The notes beneath the pieces were generated by a model. That model saw only the letters and a list, made by a program, of their open reading frames with translations, was not told the DNA's origin and did no database searches. From NCBI GenBank assembly GCA_024114885.1, contig CP099419.1:2790001-2854000 (forward strand): a DNA stretch of 64,000 bases, written 5' to 3'. This DNA comes from Septoria linicola (lineage: Eukaryota; Ascomycota; Dothideomycetes; Mycosphaerellales; Mycosphaerellaceae). How positions within the stretch are numbered: the stretch's first letter is position 1; every line of letters starts with the position of its first letter. The translations under genes and the position numbers were made by a program. Of this stretch, positions 20,365-29,910 are shown in pieces.

Positions 20365-21192
20365 TTAAGCCCTAGTACTGTAAACACCAAGCTTCTCCCG
20401 CTTGATATTCACGCTCTGCCTAGCTGGTGACACATTGTCCACCTCCATAGCCTCTCGCTTCATTCTCACGAGCTGAGCAAGCGGCAGGTCCTCTTCGTCG
20501 TCCTCCTCCTGGTCGACGTCCATCTTGTCAGAGCAAATACCCGAACTGAATGGGATTCTGTTGGCCAGGAGCTTAGAGGGGCCTGCGTCCGCGTGCTTGG
20601 ACTTCGGAATGTTCTTGACGGTTTTGAAAGGCAACGGCTTCTTCTTGCTGCCAGGAGTTAGCTATTTTCACTCAAACACAAATCTTGGAGTCATTCACCT
20701 GGCTGGCCGGGCATCTTGACCCTTCAATTTCTTGATTTCTCGCTCTTGCTTTGTGGTCTTCTTCGACAAAGTCTCCAACTTCTGCTCAGACTTCTGGACC
20801 TTAGCATTTGCCGAGACCAACTGCTGCTTCACGCCCTGTGATGCACCTTTGAGGCAGTCCAACTGTACACGAAGGCTGCATACGTGGGCCTGCTCCTCTC
20901 CGATGTCGATCTCCAGCTTCTTGATGTAAGCTTTCTGGTCTTCCGCGACCTGGACGATCCTCTCGAAGTCTTCGGCACCAGCTCCGGCAATCTCTCTCTT
21001 GATCACTGGCTTGGTCTCGACCTTGACGAGCTTGAGTTGCTTGATGTTCTGGACAAGATCAAAGTTCTCATTTTGGAGTTGATCGATTTGTTGCTGAGCG
21101 CGATAGGCTTTTCTCGCAGCTTCTTGCTGGATCTCTGTGATACGGTCTGTGAGGTCGGCGTTTGCCTGGCGCAGCGCATTAATCTCGTGCAT
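20365..21192 (-). CDS. Coiled-coil protein with transposon-supplied C-terminus
   Basis: Two exons, 21192-20699 and 20647-20365, with a 51-nt intron (donor AG|GTGAAT, branch GCTAACT, acceptor GGCAG), give 258 aa. Residues 1-165 form a long parallel-coiled-coil-like stretch (MHEINALRQANADLTDRI onward) with a KIKREIAGAGAE-type break. The C-terminal 90 residues are basic then acidic and basic again (MDVDQEEDDEEDLPLAQL), with two IKRE/VKRE-like motifs that resemble SUMO-acceptor sites (inference). The last five codons and the TAA lie inside the right inverted repeat of the Tc1-like element, so the original C-terminus has been replaced or cut. No known family was recognised. The first exon's ATG lies 397 bp from the end of the TMEM50-like gene on the same strand. 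Confidence 0.7.
20367..20382 (-). repeat. Right terminal inverted repeat of the Tc1-like element
   Basis: Right tip of the transposon. On the minus strand it also encodes the last codons (Y-S-T-R-A) of the overlapping coiled-coil gene, whose stop codon follows immediately inside the element. Confidence 0.65.
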
Positions 21193-21588
21193 TGTGATGG
21201 TCTCTGTCGTTGTTCAGCTGGTCAATGAACCGATGTCGCGCGAATATTAATGGCGGAGGCTGACAAAGTAGTTCGACAAGTCGGACAGACAAGGTCGTTG
21301 ACAAGATCAGTGCGACCACCGGCGGGAGGCCTTGACGTTGACGAGGCGGAGGCGCCTCATCTACCGGTACACCACACGATGTGCTGCGCACGATCAAGCT
21401 CGCCGCAGTGAAGTGCTGAGTCGCGCCCTTTTGGCCAGCTCCGGCCCCGTTTGCCGCCAAATGCACTGTAAAAGCTATGATTTCCAACTCACTTGCTGCG
21501 CGGCTGCAGAGAAGTGAAGTGAGACGCAGTCGATTTAGGTACGCTATATTCCAGCATGACAAACAACAGCTCGGACTATGAAGTTACT

Positions 21589-22206
21589 TTACAGGGCAAG
21601 ATTATAGGTGTAGTCGTCCTCCAAGTTCTGGCTAACCCATAGAACAGCAGAGCTGCGACACGATATCAGCATTCGATCGCAAATTCACCAAGAGCTTGAA
21701 CTTACCTCAACATCACAAGCCCGTTGGCGACGAGATTCGAGACACCAAACCACAGCTGCATGCCCTTTGCATCGTGGGTAATGTATTTGATGACCATGAT
21801 CGTGACGCCGCCAGCCAGGCCTCCTGCCATGGCAGCGAAGCCCATAAAGAGCACGACCCGTGCCTTCCACGCAACGCCATCTCCAGAATAAGCAAATGTG
21901 TCACCGGAAAGGCGAGTCTTATCAATGCTGTTGATGACGACCATGCCTAGGAATGAGAAAATGCCTGGAATCCAGTCCACGAAGTTCAGGTGGAGATCGG
22001 AACCGTTCTGATTGCCATTGCTGTAGACTGAGGCATCGATGAGTACAAAGAGTGCAATGGCGAACTATAAAAGTTAGCGACGTGGCTCGCCAAGCCATTG
22101 AACAACATACCAATGCGCCAGAAGTGTAGACACCAGCGGTCCTGGTGTTGGCACTATTGAGCCACTGTGGACGTGGGAAGCGGTATCGGAACAGGCGGTC
22201 CTCCAT
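21589..22206 (-). CDS. vps68: TMEM50/Vps68 (UPF0220) family membrane protein
   Basis: Three exons, 22206-22111, 22064-21706 and 21652-21589, with GT-AG introns of 46 and 53 nt, give 172 aa, the usual length of the family. Four hydrophobic segments are visible: the end of exon 1 into FAIALFVLIDASVY, then WIPGIFSFLGMVVINSI, VVLFMGFAAMAGGLAGGVTIMVI, and WFGVSNLVANGLVMLSSAVLWVSQN. FVDWIPGIFSFLGMVVINSI followed by the D-K-T/S start of the loop is a clear Vps68/TMEM50 mark. Yeast Vps68 works with Vps55 in endosome-to-vacuole transport (established knowledge). Orthology rather than paralogy is inferred from the single match. The split codon at the second junction (AG|C) supports the model. Confidence 0.9.
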
Positions 22207-23152
22207 TGCAAGGTCAGGGAATGTTACTCAAAGAGCTCTGACGATGTTCTGCTGCGCTTTGGCAGACTTTCCTCGTGCACTTTGCTGTTCTGACCTGAGA
22301 CGAGCTGCGATACGAATCTTTTGCAACCGCAAAAGCTCTCGCTGTTTCCTAGCCCAAGTCTTGATGTTGCGTTTAGGTCGCCTTGGAGTGCCCTCGCTGT
22401 GTGCCCGCGGTGTTTCGACTCGTGACTTCGCTATCGTCACGGTGTGACGTCCCTCGTACCGTCCAATTGGATATTCCTCTCGGCCAAAGCACTAATCGCT
22501 GATTTTCGAGCTTGTCGCTCTTTCTTGCAGCGGATCTGAGATGCTCTGCACTGTCTTCGGAACTCGCGAGAGTGCGCACGATGACCGTGTCGTAGTGTGT
22601 TGATCCTAGTTCGGATTCGACCTCTGTAGCCTATCTCACGAGGGCCCAGCAGTAATACGCAATGCCTGCCGAGTGCCTTGTAAAGGCCTTGGTAAATGCG
22701 TTCAGAGTCACCTTCCTAGAGGTCCTGTCGGAGTCGCGGGATGCGAGGCAGATGTGGATGCGCCAGCGTCAAGTGAGACTGCGGGAGGATGTCGTGATGA
22801 TTAAGATGTGGAGGCCGATATTCTCTCACGCCAGAACGGAAGTGCTAAGATCGTGCTATGACCTATCGCGACAGATGTGGGAAGTATGTTGCTGTCGTCT
22901 GATCGTCGAGGCAGCTGCAAGCTCGAGTGAGACATGACGCCGGCTCCACCCAATAATGCCAAGGCACCAACTCTCGAGGTTCTTCACTCAGGTCATCATC
23001 AATCCTTGCACTTGGCATCTTTCACATGCTCACTCTCAGGCTGCGTATAGATATACGTCCGTAAGCCGAGGGCGCAGATAAGGAAGAGATTTTCTCTATC
23101 GAATAGGTCCTTTCGTTCGACACCTGGATCATTTCTTCTCTCATCGTCACCG
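22207..23152. promoter_or_regulatory. Divergent intergenic region (vps68-like / alpha-beta hydrolase)
   Basis: 946 bp between divergent genes. A basic 70-codon minus-strand frame at 22228-22440 lacks an ATG and is not called. No specific motif is supported. Confidence 0.4.
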
Positions 23153-24738
23153 ATGGCGTTCTCATGGTTTCCTGGATCCTGTTCCACGACATACACCCAT
23201 GCCGAGGAATCCATTAAGCTGCCCACCAAGTCTGGACCTGTACGCGCTCTATCCGAAATATGTAAAGATGTGATCCCTCCCTGCAATCTCAATCCGTTCC
23301 TCTTCAATGGCCACCTTCAGACAGCCTGGACAGCGATGAAATATGACGGTCCAGCAATTCACTACAAGCGTCGAGTGTTTGAGCAAGAAGACCCAGATTT
23401 CAAAGGTCACTTCACGTTTGACATGGTCACTGCGCCTCCTGCAGAATCAGCGGGCACAGCCAAGGACGGCGGACCAGAAGACGCAGGTTTGCGAGAAGAT
23501 CCAGTCGGCGTGGGTCACTACGAGCTACCGCCACGGACGACTTACTTTTCGGACAAGGAATTCCACAATTTGGCAAGCGATGATACTAAGCCACTACTAA
23601 TTACGCTCCACGGTCTGAGTGGAGGATCATACGAGACCTACCTCCGCCATGTCCTGGAACCACTTGTGAAATGTACTCCAGAAGGAGAAAAGGCAGGAGG
23701 TATTTCCGGCGGTGAGTGGGAAGCTCTAGTTGTGAACAGTCGTGGATGTGCTGGCTCCAAGGTCACCACGAGTATTCTCTACAACGCTCGTGCTACTTGG
23801 GACATTCGTCAAGTTGTCAAGTGGGCGAGAAAGACATGGCCCAACAGGCCACTGTATGGTATTGGCTACTCGCTTGGCGCAAACATACTCACAAACGTAC
23901 GCAGTGATGGTATAAACTCTCAGACTGAAGGAATGTGTGCTGAAAGTTCTCGTTTCTATAGTATCTTGGAGAGGAAGGCGACAAATGCCTGCTGAATGCC
24001 GCCGTCGTGGTCTCCAATCCTTGGACATTGGAAGTGTCTAACAAGTTCTTGCAAAGCACATATATTGGCCGCGAGATCTATTCAAAGACGGTAAGTTCAG
24101 CGTCCACTCGAGTCTGGGCCAAGTTGAGACCCATCTCTGCTCTTTGTGCGCCATAATATCCACGGACAGTACCAAGACGCATCTGGAATATGGCTGACGT
24201 TGGCGTGTTTTTCTTTCAGATGGGCCGCAACTTGCTTCGCTTGTTTGATACCCACAAGGAGCAGGTGACCAAGAATACTTCTATTAAAACCGAGGAGGTT
24301 CACAAGCTCAAATTCCTGCACGAGTTCGATCGCGCTGTGCAGTGTGCTACATGGGGCTACCCGACCGAAGGTGCGTATTATCGCGATGCCAGCAGTAGCG
24401 ACAGTGTCATGTCTGTGCGCATCCCGCTACTATGTGTCCATGCGATCGACGATCCGATCGCCTGCGACCAGGCTGTCCCATACGCAGAGATCCAACAGAA
24501 CCCGTATGTGGTCATGTGCGGAACGAGTAGCGGTGGCCATCTAGGCTGGTTCGAACTCGGAGGTGGCAGATGGCACATGAAGCCGGCACTTGGCTTCCTG
24601 AACGCCATGCGAGATATCGACTTCGACAAGGTCAAGGTTCCAACAATTGGAAGGCCGGGTCCGCACGGAGGTCATGAAAGTCCTTTCGTGTATGACACCA
24701 TGAGGAGAAGGTCCTATCGCCCAGCCATCGACCATTAA
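23153..24738 (+). CDS. Alpha/beta hydrolase of the YheT/Eht1-Eeb1-Mgl2 family
   Basis: Three exons, 23153-23896, 23962-24090 and 24220-24738, with GT-AG introns of 65 and 129 nt, give 463 aa. The nucleophile elbow is GYSLGAN (Ser in G-Y-S-L-G). The charge relay is completed by the Asp in HAIDDPIA and the His in GGHLGWFE. LITLHGLSGGSYETYLR is the oxyanion region, and the N-terminal CNLNPFLFNGHLQTAW block is diagnostic of the family. In yeast Eht1 and Eeb1 make and split medium-chain fatty acid ethyl esters, and Mgl2 is a monoacylglycerol lipase (established knowledge). Which of these this gene matches best is not decidable here. No signal peptide is clear, and lipid-droplet or mitochondrial membrane association is known for relatives. 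Confidence 0.9.
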
Positions 24739-24830
24739 AGCGACTGATCTCCAGTAGACGTGAAGCGACAGTGCGTGAAGCCAGATAGATGGTAGACTTG
24801 TATAGCTTAGAGCGTATTCCAGGCGCGTCC

Positions 24831-25433
24831 TCACCCAAAGCTGACTCTCTTGCGCAGCTTGAGGCCCTTCTTGGATCCGTCGTCAACTTTCTTGCTGCTC
24901 TTCGCACTGCTCTCATCGACATCGCCATCACTTCGGCGTCTCTTGCTCTTCTTGCCCTCGGTCTTGATGTTCGCCTTCCGCTCTTCCATTTCCGACTTCT
25001 TGCCGGCCACCCTCTTTTCCGCCTCAATCCGTCGCGCCTCTCTGACTTCCTCTAGCTGTCGTGCCTTCATCATCTTGCTTTCCAGATTGCCTTCCTTCTC
25101 GGCCATAACCATAGCCAGAATGGTGTTCATGCTTTCTTTATCATCCACGAAGGTTTTGCCCTTCTTTTGATTGGGTGGTTTCGAAACGCCAGCTGGGATG
25201 ATACCATTCAGTTGCGGCACCTTCAATTCAGACTCCTTGTAGCGCTTGTGAGGCGGCAATTTCGATTTGGTAGTGCCTTGCTTCGTCTTCATGGTCTTGA
25301 CGGCCGGAGCTGGCTTCGAGGGCTTCTTCGACTTTGATGGTGCGCTGCTTGAGGCAGGCTTAGAGGCAGACTTAGAAGTGGACCTTTTGGGCCCATTGCT
25401 GGGCTTAGTGACGCGATTCTGCTTGGGCGCCAT
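24831..25433 (-). CDS. loc1: 60S ribosomal subunit assembly/export protein Loc1
   Basis: Intron-free, 200 aa from the ATG at 25433; the frame is open further upstream but MAPKQNR fits the family start. The N-terminal 75 residues are K/S/P-rich and disordered. The family core runs through KTFVDDKESMNTILAMVMAEKEGN and ESKMMKARQLEEVREARRIEAEKR, a pattern I know from Loc1 orthologues, and the C-terminus is a basic coiled-coil plus KKGLKLRKRVSF. Loc1 is a nucleolar RNA-binding protein needed for pre-60S maturation and, in yeast, ASH1 mRNA localisation (established knowledge). It is divergent from scc4 with 277 bp between the start codons. The two 13-bp repeats in that gap are listed separately. 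Confidence 0.9.
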   Translation of the reverse strand: MAPKQNRVTKPSNGPKRSTSKSASKPASSSAPSKSKKPSKPAPAVKTMKTKQGTTKSKLPPHKRYKESELKVPQLNGIIPAGVSKPPNQKKGKTFVDDKESMNTILAMVMAEKEGNLESKMMKARQLEEVREARRIEAEKRVAGKKSEMEERKANIKTEGKKSKRRRSDGDVDESSAKSSKKVDDGSKKGLKLRKRVSFG

Positions 25434-25439
25434 CTTTGT

Positions 25440-25452
25440 GTCTAAGTTAGAC
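25440..25452. repeat. 13-bp element GTCTAAGTTAGAC, copy 1
   Basis: Near-palindromic 13-mer located 7 bp upstream of the loc1 start codon. An identical copy lies at 25607-25619. Confidence 0.6.
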
Positions 25453-25606
25453 CGACAGCAGAATTGAGTTGCGCGCAAAAGATTCGAGATGAAGAGGAAA
25501 TTTGGGGAGATACAGGAGCTCACTCCGTCAGCCAATCATAATCCCGGTCAGACGCGATCGCGTGGTCTGGTCTGGGAGGCGCGACCTCCACTTCCTCTTT
25601 CGCGGA

Positions 25607-25619
25607 GTCTAAGTTAGAC
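25607..25619. repeat. 13-bp element GTCTAAGTTAGAC, copy 2
   Basis: Identical to the copy at 25440-25452 and about 92 bp upstream of the scc4 start codon. The two copies bracket the divergent promoter region, 167 bp apart. Confidence 0.6.
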
Positions 25620-25710
25620 GATACCGTAAAAGTGACGCTCTGATGGATTGTCGGTAGACATGAAGGCGACATAAGTCACAGACTTGTAGAGTCTACAGTA
25701 TCTGCCTAAG

Positions 25711-28700
25711 ATGCCCTACCAGGGCGGCTACGTGCCCGATTATCATTATGGCAATCACTCAGGCAATTACGGGAACGGGCAGGCACACGTCTACCATCAG
25801 CAGAACGGGCAGGCACAGTCACAGCAGCCTGGAGGCGGATATTCACAGCAGATGCAGATGCAGATGCAGCAGACATATCAGCAACCTGCCTTGCAGACGC
25901 ACACACCGTACACCACGCCACAATACTATAATCAAGCCCAACGAGCCTACGGCCCAGGACCTTCGCCTTCTGTGCAATATCAGCAGCCATATTTGTCGCC
26001 ACCTCAGCAGCCGGCCAACCTACAGCAGAACATACAATACTCGCCGGACCCCTTACATCGATATCAGCCACCACCACAGCCAAGACAGACTCCACCCCAA
26101 AGCTACCAACAGCAGCAGCAACAACAGCCGGCTCTAAGACAAGCGGCACAGCCTTCCCACACTCCCCAGGCTGGTCGATCACAGTCTTCGCAAAGACAAT
26201 CTGCAGCATCTCCTCAATGGTCGAACCTCGCATCATCTCCGTCACCGTATGAGTCTTCCTTGCAGACGAATGCAAGATCTGTGGCTGCAAACTCGTACAT
26301 CACGTCGCAGCGGTCCAGTGAGCAAAGCTCACATGCCCGACGTCCACAGGGACAACCTCTACCGGATCATACAGCTTTACCAGCGAGCGAGTACACACGA
26401 CCATCACCCATGCAACGACCACAGCAAGCCAATCCTCGCCCGAATCAGCAAGTCATGCCATCTCAACCACATCGGGACTCAGCTCAAGGACATCACTCCC
26501 AGCATCTCTCGCAGCGTCCTCAGAGCCAGCACAATGCGACTCAAACAAATGGCCAGCAAGCTAGCCAGTACAGTGCAGCTCCAGCGGGAACGCCCAGCAT
26601 GATCGCACGGCCGTCGAATCTTCAGTCTGTACCCGCGTCTACACAGAAGATGCAGCCGCCGATACCATCGCCACAAGTGCAGGCAACAGCGTCCCATATT
26701 GGCTCTAGTCAATCTTTCCCAAGCACGAACTCCTCCACGACCCAAAGACGGACTTCTAATTTCAAGGCGGAGGTGCAACCATCAGCAGTCAAGCTGGAGG
26801 CAGTGCCTCAAGCTCGCTCTCCGAAGCGAAGGAAATCAAACAATGGCGCCTCTATCCCAATCTGCCAGCCGCCGGCAACAATTCAGCCTCCACCTCGTCC
26901 GCAGCACATCAAGCAAGAACCTGATCCTACGCAGCATGACCCCTTCTCAAAGCAGATGAGGGCTCTGCCAGCGTCATCACCGTTGACGGAGTTGGCGTCG
27001 TCCCAAATGCCTCCCACGCCACCTCCAAGTACGAGTATTGACTACAGATCGGCACTGCTTGCACTCTCCGATGACTACATCAGCGCTGCATACAGCATGA
27101 CTGGATCTCTTGCCACTTTGGAGGTGCCTGAGGAGCTGCTGGATCGCTATCAGAATCTACTTTCGACCGGATTGGGTTGTCTGGATTCTGTGCTCAAGAA
27201 CTATCGCATCTCTGATCCACGCCAAGAGGCACGCGTCCGATTGAGGTATGCAAGTCTGCTTTACGAGGAGACAGAGAACCTCACAGAGGCAGAAGAGTGC
27301 TTGAGCAAAGGCATATCACTTTGTGAGCGTGCGCGTCTGACAGACCTCAAGTACGCGATGCACCACCTTACCGCGCGGATCTGGTTCAAGAGTCGGAAAT
27401 TCAAGACAGCAATGAAGACTGTGGAGAGATTGGCAGCTGAGGCTGACAAGCTTCAACTGCTGCACTGGATCTACGCTTTCCACTTCTTACGTGTCTCTTT
27501 CGGACTGCAAATTCCTGATAATCATCACGAGACTGTGTCCCTGGTGCGTCATTTGACTGCATTGTCAGCAACGGCGAGCAGGTACTATCATGTGTCTGTG
27601 CAGATACTGGCGTCTACTCTGGAAGCTCTTGTGCATTTGATAGCCCGTTCACCAGACAGCGTAGACCTCGCAAACAGAGCAATGGCATCTGCTCGGATGC
27701 ACCAACTGACTCCCGCCATGGACACCATGCCACAAGTAAGGGCTCTTTTGGATTTCCTTGACGTTGCATGCTCTGTCATTCGCTTCGATCGCAAGGCAGC
27801 AGATGCCAAGCTTCAGACCATGCAGTCGCATCTAGATCAGGGCGCTCGCGATGACTCTTGGACCAATGCCGATGGCTGCACGCTTCTCATAGACCTGGGC
27901 CACGGCCGAGAGGGCGACATCGAAGCGGACTCTGGCGGTGTCTTCCACAAGACATCAAGAGGCGACGTCAGCCTTGCCTTCTCGTGGCTGACCAAGCACC
28001 AGGCATACGCTCTGGGATTCCTGGTGTCGGGCTTATCAAAATTGGACGGCAGCAGTGGTCATGAGGCTACCAAATTCTTGCAGCACGTTCTCGTTATGAG
28101 CAGGACTGAGCCCAGAGAGTTGCCTTTATCGCAGAGCGCCGCATCTGAGCGCTGGCAGATGCAGTTGGCGTTGAAAGCCGCCGCAAGACTGTACATAACC
28201 TTCGCCTTCAGTGGTATCTGCGATTGGTCCAACGCCTCGAATGCTCTGCGATCGTACAAGACTATTGATCTTCCCGGGATGGAAGGCAGCCCTAGCACAA
28301 GTTGCACCATGCTGGCTACATATCTGGAGGCCGTCATCAAGCACGGCTCTGGAGAACTCGATGCAGCGCTTCAGCTCTATCGCTCCGACGATCTACAAGT
28401 CAAATTCCATGGTGGCTCGAGAAGCGACACAGCTCCCGTGGACCCGATCAAAGTTCTCGCTGCACTAAATAGTGTTGAGATCCTCCATCTTCGTGGAAAG
28501 CACAAGGAGGCTGATATGTTGCTGGATTGGGCGGAGCAATTTTGCATTGTGACCCGGAACAGTGACGGCGGCGAGCATGGCAGCAGAGCCTTAGAGTCCC
28601 TGTTCTACATGCTGAAGACCACTACTCTACAGCGGGCTGGAGGTCTCATTATCGACACCAAGTCTATTCTCCAGCGTAGCGTAAAGGCTGCACAAGGCAT

Positions 28701-28986
28701 AGGAAACAATCAGCTGCTTATGGTCGTCATGAATTTTATGACCGACGCATGGTTCAAGAACATCGTCGGCCAGCAAGCATGCAGCTCCGGTAAGCTGGCG
28801 CGCGGCCTCGCTGGGAAGATCCACAACAACTTCTGGCAAGCAATCGCCACGCGCATGTACGCGGATACCTTGGAGCTCACTGGACAGCTGGATGAGGCAG
28901 AAAGAATGAGACAGGATGCGCAGCGTCTGATGGCAAGCCTGCCGTCCTCTCTACTGGAGGTGTTCCAGAAAGGAGGAACGGACTAG
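25711..28986 (+). CDS. scc4: Cohesin loading factor subunit Scc4/Mau2
   Basis: Intron-free, 1091 aa. The first 430 residues are Q/P/S-rich, with repeated QQ and QPQ runs, and probably disordered. The cohesin_load domain starts at about residue 445 (ALLALSDDYISAAYSMTG) and contains many TPR-like helical pairs: EVPEELLDRYQNLLSTGLGCLDSVL, ARVRLRYASLLYEETENL, AMHHLTARIWFKSRKFKTAM, and QVRALLDFLDVACSVIRF. The end is near FWQAIATRMYADTLELTGQLDEAERM. Scc4/Mau2 binds the N-terminus of Scc2 to load cohesin on chromatin (established knowledge). A long Q-rich extension is usual in filamentous fungi, though its exact length varies. The ATG at 25711 is the first in frame. Confidence 0.9.
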   Translation: MPYQGGYVPDYHYGNHSGNYGNGQAHVYHQQNGQAQSQQPGGGYSQQMQMQMQQTYQQPALQTHTPYTTPQYYNQAQRAYGPGPSPSVQYQQPYLSPPQQPANLQQNIQYSPDPLHRYQPPPQPRQTPPQSYQQQQQQQPALRQAAQPSHTPQAGRSQSSQRQSAASPQWSNLASSPSPYESSLQTNARSVAANSYITSQRSSEQSSHARRPQGQPLPDHTALPASEYTRPSPMQRPQQANPRPNQQVMPSQPHRDSAQGHHSQHLSQRPQSQHNATQTNGQQASQYSAAPAGTPSMIARPSNLQSVPASTQKMQPPIPSPQVQATASHIGSSQSFPSTNSSTTQRRTSNFKAEVQPSAVKLEAVPQARSPKRRKSNNGASIPICQPPATIQPPPRPQHIKQEPDPTQHDPFSKQMRALPASSPLTELASSQMPPTPPPSTSIDYRSALLALSDDYISAAYSMTGSLATLEVPEELLDRYQNLLSTGLGCLDSVLKNYRISDPRQEARVRLRYASLLYEETENLTEAEECLSKGISLCERARLTDLKYAMHHLTARIWFKSRKFKTAMKTVERLAAEADKLQLLHWIYAFHFLRVSFGLQIPDNHHETVSLVRHLTALSATASRYYHVSVQILASTLEALVHLIARSPDSVDLANRAMASARMHQLTPAMDTMPQVRALLDFLDVACSVIRFDRKAADAKLQTMQSHLDQGARDDSWTNADGCTLLIDLGHGREGDIEADSGGVFHKTSRGDVSLAFSWLTKHQAYALGFLVSGLSKLDGSSGHEATKFLQHVLVMSRTEPRELPLSQSAASERWQMQLALKAAARLYITFAFSGICDWSNASNALRSYKTIDLPGMEGSPSTSCTMLATYLEAVIKHGSGELDAALQLYRSDDLQVKFHGGSRSDTAPVDPIKVLAALNSVEILHLRGKHKEADMLLDWAEQFCIVTRNSDGGEHGSRALESLFYMLKTTTLQRAGGLIIDTKSILQRSVKAAQGIGNNQLLMVVMNFMTDAWFKNIVGQQACSSGKLARGLAGKIHNNFWQAIATRMYADTLELTGQLDEAERMRQDAQRLMASLPSSLLEVFQKGGTD

Positions 28987-29457
28987 ATATTGACGAACAC
29001 TGTACGAGTAATAGCTGGGCTGGTGCTGTGCAGCGTAGCAACATGTGGGCTAATGATCGGCATTGGAAGCCGTATGTTCGGCTATCTTCCTATGCATTCT
29101 AATGTACATACTTGAGAGCTTGTGAGAGCACAGCGTTGCTGACAATCAACATCTCAGTCCAGTCGCCAATTCCTTCAACAGTCGTACGTGATCTCGCCAC
29201 CGTGAGGACTCCAGCAGCTCTTCGACGTCGGCATAGCTGCGAGACTCATCGTGACACCTAACGCTCCTGTCCATTTTGAGACATCTATGACAGCCTGCAC
29301 TATGCCTGCATAACTTGGCTCGGTGCTTAGCAACGGCAGTAATACTATTATGGTGCAGATCTTGGTGATGCATTTACTGCCGCTAACATCGCCTCGCTGG
29401 CCCTCCTCGCCGCTATCGTGCACACTCACTTCTTCAAATTAAAATCGGTACCTCCCA
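28987..29457. other. Intergenic, no gene seen
   Basis: Flanking DNA between convergent genes. Short minus-strand ORFs at 29146-29429 show no recognisable product. Confidence 0.4.
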
Positions 29458-29742
29458 TTACTTCTTCTCGTCCCATACTTCTTTCACGGTCTCCCAAGCG
29501 GCCTTTTCTGCCGAGCTTGCACTGGCCTCGAGCTCCACGGAGTCATGACTGTCGCGCATGATCTGCTGGAGTACAGCTTGCCCTCTGGCTTGTTCTGCAG
29601 CTTCGACGGCTCTTTCTACCCTAGTAGAAATCCTGTTGGAGGAGTCTGAGCCCGGTCGAGCTCGACCCTGTTGTCGATTACAGCTTGGCCCCCTGGTGTC
29701 ATCGATGACGATGGTATCTTTCTTGTTCGCTGAGGATGTCAT
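29458..29742 (-). CDS. Small acidic/basic mixed protein, unknown
   Basis: 94-codon frame with its own ATG (29742). The product is hydrophilic, without signal peptide or membrane segment. An IVIDDT segment near the N-terminus and a helical, alanine/glutamate-rich second half (RVERAVEAAEQARGQAV, then EKAAWETVKEVWDEKK) are the only marks. I do not recognise a family. Codon pattern and amphipathic end suggest it may be real, but a chance ORF is possible. It sits 168 bp beyond the 3' end of the AAA gene on the same strand. Confidence 0.4.
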   Translation of the reverse strand: MTSSANKKDTIVIDDTRGPSCNRQQGRARPGSDSSNRISTRVERAVEAAEQARGQAVLQQIMRDSHDSVELEASASSAEKAAWETVKEVWDEKK

Positions 29743-29910
29743 GTCGTGAGAAGATGTTTTAGAATTGTTTCAATCTTGCCACAGCATTGTGGCATGACGA
29801 GCGTGGTATACTTTGGCAGATGTACTGCATGATGCCAAGGCCAGGCATCAGCATTGATAAACCTTGAACGCTGCTCACATCGAGCTATGTTGTCAATGCT
29901 TTCGCGTCTA

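Larger units (their letters stand above)
19180..20382 (-). mobile_element. RIP-degraded Tc1/mariner-family DNA transposon
   Basis: The element is about 1.2 kb with imperfect terminal inverted repeats. The left end reads TACATTGTAAGGGCTT and the complement of the right end reads TACAGTACTAGGGCTT (matching at the tip TACA and the inner AGGGCTT), each beginning with the TA expected of a Tc1/mariner target site. Inside, the minus strand encodes a broken Tc1-like transposase (see separate entry). The DNA is AT-richer than its surroundings, with many TAG stops at positions where tryptophan or glutamine is expected, the pattern left by repeat-induced point mutation. Its right end lies inside the last coding exon of the coiled-coil gene at 20365-21192. 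Confidence 0.85.

Noticed and set aside
22228..22440. Basic 70-codon frame upstream of the vps68-like gene
   Set aside because: It starts with GTG and contains no ATG; probably leader or intergenic sequence.
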